Source: Rhodococcus yunnanensis NBRC 103083 (GTDB taxonomy: Bacteria > Actinomycetota > Actinomycetes > Mycobacteriales > Mycobacteriaceae). Taken from it: DNA of 64,000 nt. The notes beneath the pieces were generated by a model that was not told the origin of the DNA, did no database searches, and was given only the letters and a program-made list of their open reading frames with translations. The position numbers and the translations under genes were made by a program. This document shows positions 57,379 to 64,000 of the stretch, piece by piece; positions within the stretch are counted from its first letter, which is position 1, and the number at the start of each line of letters is the position of its first letter. The stretch is from NCBI RefSeq assembly GCF_001895005.1, contig NZ_BCXH01000008.1, positions 1-64,000 on the forward strand, read 5' to 3'.

Positions 57379-58503
57379 TTGATCGTCGTGACCCGCAGGA
57401 TCACTCGGAGCCTGTCTCATTCACCGTTGTCCCGGCGTGCGGCGGTGAGCGGCGTGGCCTCGCTCGGTGCCATCGCGCTGATTGCCGGCTGCGGTTCCGC
57501 GCCCGATGACGAGGGTTCGGGTTCCTCCGACGGTGCGGCGGCAGACTTCCTGCCCTGTATGGTCTCCGACTCCGGTGGTTTCGACGACAAGTCGTTCAAC
57601 CAGCTGGGATTCGAAGGTTTGACCGAGGCCTCCGACACGCTCGGAGTCGATCCGATCACCGTCGAGTCGGCATCGCCGACCGATTACAACCCCAACATCT
57701 CCAACCTGATCGACCAGGGCTGCAACCTGATCGTCACCGTCGGATTCGACCTTGCCGACGCGACCAAGGCTGCAGCGGAGGCCAACACCGACATCGACTT
57801 CGCGATCATCGACGACAACAGCGTCGATGCCGCCAACGTCAAGCCGCTGACCTACGATGCTGCGCAGTCCGCGTTCCTCGCCGGTTACGCCGCTGCCAGT
57901 TACTCCAAGACCGGCGTCGTCGGAACATTCGGTGGCGCACAGCTTCCCACCGTCACGATCTTCATGGACGGATTCGCCGACGGCGTCGACTACTTCAACC
58001 AGCAGAAAAGCAAGAACGTCCGGGTCATCGGATGGGACGTCGCAGCTCAGAACGGTTCGTTCACCGGAGGATTCGCCGCCAACGAGGTCGCGAAGAACAC
58101 CGCTCAGGGCCTCATCGATCAGAACGCCGACGTCGTGTTCCCCGTCGGCGGTCCGATCTACCAGAGTGCCGCGCAGGCCATCCGCGACTCGTCGCGTCCC
58201 GTCGCGTTGATCGGTGCGGATGCCGATGTATACGAATCCGATCCGTCGGTCGGTGACCTGCTGCTGACCTCGGTCACGAAGGGTCTGAAGAAGAGCGTCG
58301 ACGAGGTCGTCGCCACCTCGGGTGAAGGTACGTTCGACAACTCGCCGTACGTCGGAACTCTGGAGAACGACGGCGTCGGCATCGCGCCCTTCCACGATTT
58401 CGAATCCCAGGTCGATCCGGCTCTGCAGAGTGAACTGGACACGATCTCGGCCGGGATAATCGACGGATCCATCACCGTCGAGTCGCCCTCGTCACCGAAA
58501 TAG
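57379..58503 (+). CDS. BMP-family ABC transporter substrate-binding lipoprotein (nucleoside)
   Basis: A 374-residue lipoprotein of the BmpA/Med family. The signal ends in lipobox IAGC (about residue 38). The mature part starts with FLPCMVSDSGGFDDKSFNQLGFEGL, the family signature, and continues with the GCNLIVTVGFDLADATK and GTFGGAQLPTVTIFMDGF segments. It would bind purine or other nucleosides at the membrane surface. GGAGG five bases before TTG 57379 supports this start; ATG 57367 and GTG 57388 are alternatives. It is the first gene of a four-gene importer operon. Confidence 0.88.
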   Translation: MIVVTRRITRSLSHSPLSRRAAVSGVASLGAIALIAGCGSAPDDEGSGSSDGAAADFLPCMVSDSGGFDDKSFNQLGFEGLTEASDTLGVDPITVESASPTDYNPNISNLIDQGCNLIVTVGFDLADATKAAAEANTDIDFAIIDDNSVDAANVKPLTYDAAQSAFLAGYAAASYSKTGVVGTFGGAQLPTVTIFMDGFADGVDYFNQQKSKNVRVIGWDVAAQNGSFTGGFAANEVAKNTAQGLIDQNADVVFPVGGPIYQSAAQAIRDSSRPVALIGADADVYESDPSVGDLLLTSVTKGLKKSVDEVVATSGEGTFDNSPYVGTLENDGVGIAPFHDFESQVDPALQSELDTISAGIIDGSITVESPSSPK

Positions 58504-58522
58504 TTCGGACGCACCCTACGTA

Positions 58523-60022
58523 ATGAAGCTCGAATTACGCGGCATCACCAAGCGTTTCGGATCTCTCGTCGCCAACGATTCCATCGATCTCGTCGTGGAG
58601 TCCGGGGAGATTCACTGCTTGCTCGGCGAGAACGGCGCGGGCAAGTCGACTCTGATGAACGTGCTCAGTGGCCTGTACCGGGCCGAGGAGGGCGAGATTC
58701 TGCTGGGCGGCGTCCAGCAGAATTTCGCCGGCCCCGGCGACGCGATGGCCGCCGGAATCGGCATGGTGCACCAGCACTTCATGTTGATCCCGGTGTTCAC
58801 GGTGGCCGAGAACATCATTCTCGGCCACGAGACCACCTCCCTGGGGGGACGACTCGATCTGAACGCGGCTCGAAAGTTGGTGCGTGAGCTCTCCGCCCGC
58901 TTCGGTTTCGACCTCGACCCCGATGCACTCGTCGACGACCTCCCTGTCGGCGTGCAGCAGCGAGTGGAGATCGTCAAGGCTCTCAGCCGGGACGCCAAGG
59001 TACTGGTGTTCGACGAACCGACGGCCGTGCTGACGCCGCAGGAAACCGACGACCTCATGCGCATCATGCGCGAGCTCGCCGAATCCGGCACCACCGTCGT
59101 GTTCATCACGCACAAACTGCGTGAAGTACGCGAAGTGGCCGACCGCATCACCGTCATCAGGCTGGGCAAGGTTGTCGGAGAAGCCGAACCGACCGCAACC
59201 AACGCCGAACTCGCGGCGCTGATGGTCGGACGCGACGTGCAGTTGACGGTGTCGAAGTCTCCGGCGCAGCCCGGTGAGGCCGCACTGGTGGTGACGAACC
59301 TGACGGTGTTCGACGCCAACGGACAGAAGACCGTCGACGGCATCAGTCTGGAGGTCCACGCAGGCGAAATCCTCGCGATCGCAGGGGTTCAGGGGAACGG
59401 GCAGACCGAGTTCGCCGAGGCTCTGCTAGGCGTGCAGGACAACGTGACCGGCGAGATCACCCTCGACGGTAGGTCGTTGATCGGGTCGTCGGTGCACGAT
59501 GTGCTCGGTGCGGGAGTCGGATTCGTTCCCGAGGATCGCACGATCGACGGTCTCGTCGGTGAGTTCTCGATCGCCGAGAACCTCATGCTCGATCGGTCGA
59601 CCGGAGAGCCCTTCGTACGGCGAGGCGCCGTCCGCCGAGACTTTCTCGACGAGTTCGCGGCCGACAAGGTCGACGAGTTCGACGTACGCGCGCCGGGAAT
59701 CGGCACTGCCGTCGGTCGACTGTCGGGTGGCAATCAGCAGAAGGTGGTTCTCGCACGAGAACTGAGCCGCCGGCTTCGGTTGTTCGTGGCGTCGCAGCCG
59801 ACCAGAGGAATCGATGTCGGCTCGATCGAGTTCGTACACAAGCGAATCGTGGCGACCCGTGACTCCGGTGTCCCGGTGATCGTGGTGTCGAGCGAACTCG
59901 ACGAGGTCGCCGCGCTCGCAGATCGGATAGCAGTCATGTATCGCGGAACGATCGTCGGCATCGTGCCTGCGGACACCTCGCGCGAAGTTCTGGGATTGAT
60001 GATGGGTGGAGAACATGCCTGA
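58523..60022 (+). CDS. Sugar/nucleoside-type ABC transporter ATP-binding protein with two ATPase domains
   Basis: A 499-residue RbsA/MglA-like protein with two NBDs. The first has Walker A GENGAGKST, signature VGVQQRVEI and Walker B VLVFDEPT. In the second, the Walker A is GVQGNGQTE (no Lys, normal for this family), with signature LSGGNQQK and VASQPTRGID. It energises the BMP-type importer with the two permeases that follow. ATG 58523, 19 bases after the binding-protein stop. It overlaps the permease gene by 8 bases. Confidence 0.9.
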   Translation: MKLELRGITKRFGSLVANDSIDLVVESGEIHCLLGENGAGKSTLMNVLSGLYRAEEGEILLGGVQQNFAGPGDAMAAGIGMVHQHFMLIPVFTVAENIILGHETTSLGGRLDLNAARKLVRELSARFGFDLDPDALVDDLPVGVQQRVEIVKALSRDAKVLVFDEPTAVLTPQETDDLMRIMRELAESGTTVVFITHKLREVREVADRITVIRLGKVVGEAEPTATNAELAALMVGRDVQLTVSKSPAQPGEAALVVTNLTVFDANGQKTVDGISLEVHAGEILAIAGVQGNGQTEFAEALLGVQDNVTGEITLDGRSLIGSSVHDVLGAGVGFVPEDRTIDGLVGEFSIAENLMLDRSTGEPFVRRGAVRRDFLDEFAADKVDEFDVRAPGIGTAVGRLSGGNQQKVVLARELSRRLRLFVASQPTRGIDVGSIEFVHKRIVATRDSGVPVIVVSSELDEVAALADRIAVMYRGTIVGIVPADTSREVLGLMMGGEHA

Positions 60023-61235
60023 GACACCTCAGCCCTCTCGTGCGCATACCGTGCTGCGGCAGATATTCACCGGAAGCACCATCATTTCCGTTCTCGCGGT
60101 AGTCCTCGCGATGCTGGTCGGCGCGGTGCTCATCGCCGCAACCAACGACGACGTCCAGGACGCGGCCGGATACTTCTTCTCCAGACCGTCGGACATGGCC
60201 GTGGCAGTGTGGGATTCGGTGTCGGGTGCGTACTCGTCGTTGTTCCAGGGATCGGTGTACAACTTCCGCAGGCCGGGATTCGAGAACGGCATCAAGCCGC
60301 TCACCGAGACACTGACGTTCGCGACGCCGCTGATCGTCGCCGGTCTCGGTGTCGCCCTTGCTTTTCGCGTCGGAATGTTCAACATCGGTGGACGCGGTCA
60401 GATGCTCATCGCGGCGGCGTGCGCCGGATGGGTCGGCTTCTCGCTGCAGCTCCCGGCGGGCCTGCACCTGATTGTCGCGATCGCCGCGGGTGTGATCGGC
60501 GGCGCCGTGTGGGGCGGCATCGCTGGGCTGTTGAAAGCTCGGACCGGCGCACACGAGGTGATCGTCACGATCATGCTGAACTATGTGGCGTTCTATCTCG
60601 TCGCCTATCTGCTGCGTACTCCCGGTGCCCTGCAGGCGCCCGGTTCGAACAACCCCAAGACCGAGGCGATCGCGTCGACGGCGGTGTTTCCCAGGCTGTT
60701 CGGTGATCGCTACACCTTGCATGTCGGTTTCGTGCTCGTGGTGGTGGTGACCATCGGTGTGTGGTGGTTGCTCGAGCGGTCCTCGCTCGGTTTCCGTTTC
60801 CGTGCCGTCGGGGAGAACCCGAACGCGTCGAGAATCGCCGGGATCGACGTGAATCGGATGTACCTCTACGCGATGGTGCTCTCGGGTGCGCTCGTCGGAC
60901 TTGCAGGCGTCGCACAGGTTCTCGGTACCGTCACCACGGGATTCGGCGCGGACATCGACGCGGGCATCGGATTCGACGCCATCACCGTCGCACTGCTCGG
61001 TCGTTCGAAGCCGTGGGGTGTCTTCTTCGCCGGAATCCTGTTCGGGGCGTTCAAGGCAGGTGGATTCGCGATGCAGGCGGCCGAGGGAGTGCCGATCGAC
61101 ATCGTGCTCGTCGTGCAATCGGTGATCGTGCTGTTCATCGCGGCGCCCCCGCTCGTGCGCGCGGTGTTCCGACTGCCCCCTCCTGGCGCCGAGGTCGCTG
61201 CCAGGGCCGATACGGCGAAGGTGGCAGCGCTGTGA
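60015..61235 (+). CDS. ABC transporter permease, BMP-type nucleoside importer (first)
   Basis: A 406-residue BPD_transp_2 membrane protein with about 9-10 hydrophobic helices. The conserved segments GVALAFRVGMFNIGGRGQMLIAA and VIVTIMLNYVAFYL, and the C-terminal coupling loop LGFRFRAVGENPNASRIAGI, are typical of the NupB/YufP group. ATG 60015 with GGTGGAG upstream overlaps the ATPase gene. The stop overlaps the second permease (GTGA). Confidence 0.9.
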   Translation: MPETPQPSRAHTVLRQIFTGSTIISVLAVVLAMLVGAVLIAATNDDVQDAAGYFFSRPSDMAVAVWDSVSGAYSSLFQGSVYNFRRPGFENGIKPLTETLTFATPLIVAGLGVALAFRVGMFNIGGRGQMLIAAACAGWVGFSLQLPAGLHLIVAIAAGVIGGAVWGGIAGLLKARTGAHEVIVTIMLNYVAFYLVAYLLRTPGALQAPGSNNPKTEAIASTAVFPRLFGDRYTLHVGFVLVVVVTIGVWWLLERSSLGFRFRAVGENPNASRIAGIDVNRMYLYAMVLSGALVGLAGVAQVLGTVTTGFGADIDAGIGFDAITVALLGRSKPWGVFFAGILFGAFKAGGFAMQAAEGVPIDIVLVVQSVIVLFIAAPPLVRAVFRLPPPGAEVAARADTAKVAAL

Positions 61236-62494
61236 CCGCCGTCGAAGATCGGACCGAGCTCGTCGCGCCTGCGAGAAGCTGGAAGGTACCCGTCGTTCTG
61301 GGGCTGGCGACGCTGCTTGCGCTGCTGTTGTTCGTGTTCCGCGCCGAATCGGGAACGACGACGTTCGCGCTCGCGAGCGAGGGTGATTTCTTCCAGCTCC
61401 CGGAAGTCGGTGTCCCGACACGAGCGACCGGAATCGTCGTGTTCCTGGTGCTCGCAGCGATCACGGGATACTCCACGTGGAACGTCGTCCGGCGCACGGC
61501 AACACCGTTGTGGTTGCACGCGGTGTTCGCAGTGCTCTTCGTGCTGGGGTTCCTGACGTGGGCGGCGGCAGGGGAGACCGTGCCGGTGCCGGGACTGCTG
61601 ATCGGCGCTGTCGCGCTGAGCACTCCGCTGATCTTCGGCGCGATGGGCGGTGTGATCTCCGAGCGTGTCGGCGTCATCAACATCGCCATCGAAGGCCAGC
61701 TGCTCTCGGGCGCGTTCGTCAGTGCCCTCGTCGCGTCGTTGACGGGGTCGACATACATCGCACTGGTGGCCGCGCTGGTCGCGGGAGCGTTGACCGCGTC
61801 GCTGCTGGCGATGTTCTCGATCAAATACTTCGTCAACCAGGTGATCGTCGGCGTGGTGCTCAACGTGCTGGTCGTGGGGCTGACGAGCTTTCTGTATTCC
61901 GTTGTGCTGAGCAAGAACACCGAGGCGCTCAATTCGCCGCCGCGGTTCGCGCGCATCGAAATTCCGATCCTGTCGCAGATTCCCGTCATCGGGCCCGTGC
62001 TGTTTCGGCAGACGTTCATCGTCTACCTGATGTACATCGCAGTGGCGCTGGTGTACTACGGGCTGTTCCACACCAAGTGGGGTCTACGGCTGCGTGCTGT
62101 CGGTGAGCATCCGCAGGCAGCGGACACCGTCGGAATCGACGTGGCGCGCACGCGGTTCTGGAACGTGTGCCTCGCCGGCGCGATCGCCGGCCTCGGCGGC
62201 GCGTACTTCACGCTGGGATCGGTCGGGGCCTTCGGCAAGGAGATGACGGCGGGAGCCGGCTACATCGCGTTGGCGGCGGTGATCTTCGGCAGATGGGATC
62301 CGGTGCGGGCGACCCTGGCGGCTCTGCTGTTCGGATTCGCGTCGAATCTGCAGAACGTCCTCGGCATCATCGGCTCGCCGGTGCCGAGCGAGTTCATGCT
62401 GATGTTGCCGTACGTGGTGACCATCTTCGCCGTCGCGGGCCTCGTCGGGCATGTGCGCGGACCGGCCGCGGCTGGAAAACCGTATGTGAAGTAG
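61232..62494 (+). CDS. ABC transporter permease, BMP-type nucleoside importer (second)
   Basis: A 420-residue BPD_transp_2 protein with about 10 helices, the partner of the preceding permease. It has STPLIFGAMGGVISERVGVINIAIEGQLL and the coupling loop WGLRLRAVGEHPQAADTVGID, the NupC/YufQ-like pattern. GTG 61232 overlaps the first permease stop (GTGA). The frame open upstream to 60761 is a shadow of the first permease. Confidence 0.9.
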   Translation: MTAVEDRTELVAPARSWKVPVVLGLATLLALLLFVFRAESGTTTFALASEGDFFQLPEVGVPTRATGIVVFLVLAAITGYSTWNVVRRTATPLWLHAVFAVLFVLGFLTWAAAGETVPVPGLLIGAVALSTPLIFGAMGGVISERVGVINIAIEGQLLSGAFVSALVASLTGSTYIALVAALVAGALTASLLAMFSIKYFVNQVIVGVVLNVLVVGLTSFLYSVVLSKNTEALNSPPRFARIEIPILSQIPVIGPVLFRQTFIVYLMYIAVALVYYGLFHTKWGLRLRAVGEHPQAADTVGIDVARTRFWNVCLAGAIAGLGGAYFTLGSVGAFGKEMTAGAGYIALAAVIFGRWDPVRATLAALLFGFASNLQNVLGIIGSPVPSEFMLMLPYVVTIFAVAGLVGHVRGPAAAGKPYVK

Positions 62495-62587
62495 CGGAAC
62501 TTACTCGGCAGTAGGGGTCATGTCCGTTGTGACGGCTTTCACTGTAATGTTCTGACTATCTTGCCGCTGCATGTTCGAAGGAGAGCC

Positions 62588-64000
62588 ATGAGCTTCAACA
62601 GCCCCTTTCCCGACGTCGAAATTCCGAATCAGAGTGTCTACGACTACCTGTTCGGGTCCATCGCCGATGGCGACCTCGAGAAACCTGCACTGATCGACGG
62701 AACGTCCGGCGCCGTCACCACATACAAGGCTCTCATCGGGCAGATCGACGGGATCGCCGGCGCGCTCGCAGCCCGCGGACTCGAGGTCGGTGACGTCGTC
62801 GGCCTGCACTCGCCCAACGTGCCCGCGTTCGCCGCGGTGTTCCACGGCATTCTGCGTGCGGGCGGTACCGCGACGACGATCAACGCGCTCTACACCGCCG
62901 AGGACATCTCCAAGCAGCTCACCGGCTCCGGGGCCAAGTTCCTGTTCACCGTCTCCCCGCTCTACCCGCAGGCCAAAGCGGCGGCGGAGAAGGTCGGCAT
63001 CCCCGACGACCATGTCATCGTCCTCGACGGCGCCGAGGGCCACCCCAACCTGCGTGATCTGTTGACGCAGGGCGCGCCCGCACCCCAGGTGTCCTTCGAT
63101 CCGTCGACGCACATCGCTGTGCTGCCGTATTCGTCCGGTACGACGGGTGTGCCGAAGGGCGTCATCCTGACGCACCGGAATCTCGTCGCGAACGTCGCGC
63201 AGATGGAGCCGCGCGTCGGCATCGACACCGACGACGCCATTCTGGCGCTACTGCCGTTCTTCCACATCTACGGTCTGACGGTGCTGCTCAACATCGCGTT
63301 GAAGCTTCGGGCGCACCTGGTGACGATGCCGAAGTTCGATCTCGTCGAGTTCCTGCGACTGATCCAGGAGCACAAGCTCACGTACCTGTTCATCGCGCCG
63401 CCCGTCGCCGTCGCGTTGGCCAAGCATCCTCTCGTGGATCAGTACGACCTGTCGAGCGTCCACACGATCTTCTCCGGCGCCGCACCGCTGGACGAGGAGC
63501 TGGGCAAGGCTGTGGCGAAGCGTCTGGATACGCGGGTGCGCCAGGGCTACGGCATGAGCGAGCTCAGCCCCGTCAGCCATGCCATCCCGTTCGACCGTGA
63601 CGACATTCCGCTCAGCTCCGTCGGCCTTCCCTTGGCGAACACCGTCAACAAGCTCGTCGACCCCGAGAGCGGCGACGAGATCGACCTTCCCTCGGACGGC
63701 CGCTCCACGCCGGGCGAGCTGTGGGTCAAGGGGCCGAACGTCATGGCCGGCTACCTGAACAACCCGACTGCAACCGCGGACACTCTCGACGACGACGGGT
63801 ACCTGCACACCGGTGACATCGCCGTCGTCGACGCCGAGGGCGTCGTCTACATCGTCGACAGGCTCAAGGAACTGATCAAGTACAAGGGCTACCAGGTGCC
63901 GCCCGCGGAGCTGGAAGCGCTTCTGCTCACCCATCCCGAGATCGCCGATGCCGCCGTCATCGGTGTGCTCGACGACGAGGGCGAGGAAGTGCCGAAGGCG
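62588..64000 (+). CDS. Acyl-CoA synthetase/4-coumarate-CoA ligase-like protein, 3' end outside the window
   Basis: The first 471 residues of an AMP-forming ligase. The P-loop is YSSGTTGVPKGVILTHRN, followed by LPFFHIYGL, the GYGMSELSPVS acceptor motif, GELWVKGPNVMAGYLNNP and GYLHTGDIAVVD. It activates a carboxylic acid as acyl-AMP and then acyl-CoA; the pattern is closest to 4-coumarate/medium-chain ligases, and the exact acid is unknown. ATG 62588 has GAAGGAGAG upstream. About 50 residues of the C-terminal domain, including the catalytic Lys, are beyond the window edge. The gap of 93 bases after the permease probably holds its own promoter. Confidence 0.9.
   Translation, partial: MSFNSPFPDVEIPNQSVYDYLFGSIADGDLEKPALIDGTSGAVTTYKALIGQIDGIAGALAARGLEVGDVVGLHSPNVPAFAAVFHGILRAGGTATTINALYTAEDISKQLTGSGAKFLFTVSPLYPQAKAAAEKVGIPDDHVIVLDGAEGHPNLRDLLTQGAPAPQVSFDPSTHIAVLPYSSGTTGVPKGVILTHRNLVANVAQMEPRVGIDTDDAILALLPFFHIYGLTVLLNIALKLRAHLVTMPKFDLVEFLRLIQEHKLTYLFIAPPVAVALAKHPLVDQYDLSSVHTIFSGAAPLDEELGKAVAKRLDTRVRQGYGMSELSPVSHAIPFDRDDIPLSSVGLPLANTVNKLVDPESGDEIDLPSDGRSTPGELWVKGPNVMAGYLNNPTATADTLDDDGYLHTGDIAVVDAEGVVYIVDRLKELIKYKGYQVPPAELEALLLTHPEIADAAVIGVLDDEGEEVPKA

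Overview
The window is high-GC actinobacterial DNA of the Rhodococcus/Nocardia/Mycobacterium group. Evidence for this is the mycothiol gene mshA, an HbhA-like surface protein, DUF2505, DUF2516 and DUF2993 proteins, F420- and LLM-type oxidoreductases, 4-base ATGA/GTGA gene overlaps and many apparently leaderless GTG/ATG starts. From memory, the order ramB, aceA, fadB2, TetR, DUF445, XRE, hbhA, DUF2516, deoC, DUF2993, DUF2505, murB, L,D-transpeptidase, SDR, ROK, mshA, YbjN follows the Mycobacterium tuberculosis Rv0465c-Rv0487 block, so about 22.8-57.1 kb is a conserved backbone with insertions. A non-mycobacterial member such as Rhodococcus is most likely. No tRNA, rRNA, IS element, prophage or CRISPR array was recognised.

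Layout. 1-0.5 kb: 3' end of a DUF222/HNH-type gene. 0.7-2.7 kb: a CMD-YjbR-M48 peptidase operon. 2.8-3.7 kb: an iron-siderophore binding lipoprotein behind an IdeR/DtxR-like box. 3.75-9.3 kb: urea uptake operon urtABCDE followed by a GntR regulator. 9.5-10.8 kb: a small XRE regulator with two tandem paralogous membrane proteins. 10.8-18.7 kb: a tightly packed minus-strand operon for agmatine and putrescine breakdown (aldehyde dehydrogenase, copper amine oxidase, universal stress protein, APC permease, N-carbamoylputrescine amidase, agmatine deiminase). 18.9-22.8 kb: MBL hydrolase, nitroreductase, LLM oxidoreductase and a membrane protein. 22.9-27.6 kb: RamB and the glyoxylate-shunt genes. 27.6-30.2 kb: a MetE-like protein that lacks most of the zinc site, coupled to a small membrane protein. 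30.3-36.5 kb: alcohol dehydrogenase, PPK2, PPOX protein, a ten-copy repeat array, lipase, a second iron-binding lipoprotein and TetR. 36.6-57.1 kb: backbone cell-envelope and mycothiol genes. 57.4-62.5 kb: a BMP-type nucleoside ABC transporter. 62.6 kb to the end: an acyl-CoA ligase cut by the window edge.

How the genes work together. Two nitrogen-scavenging units lie side by side. urtABCDE imports urea. The polyamine operon would take agmatine through N-carbamoylputrescine, putrescine and 4-aminobutanal to 4-aminobutyrate, releasing ammonia at several steps. RamB next to aceA points to control of acetate and fatty-acid carbon. The two iron-box genes are orphan siderophore-binding lipoproteins without permeases. 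The backbone region mixes peptidoglycan synthesis and remodelling (murB, L,D-transpeptidase) with mycothiol synthesis (mshA).

Most worth a second look: the MetE-like protein missing three of four zinc ligands and the catalytic histidine; the metallo-beta-lactamase/Rieske fusion between murB and the L,D-transpeptidase; tandem repeats that duplicate in-frame stop codons on both strands at two convergent gene junctions; and several families of intergenic repeats.
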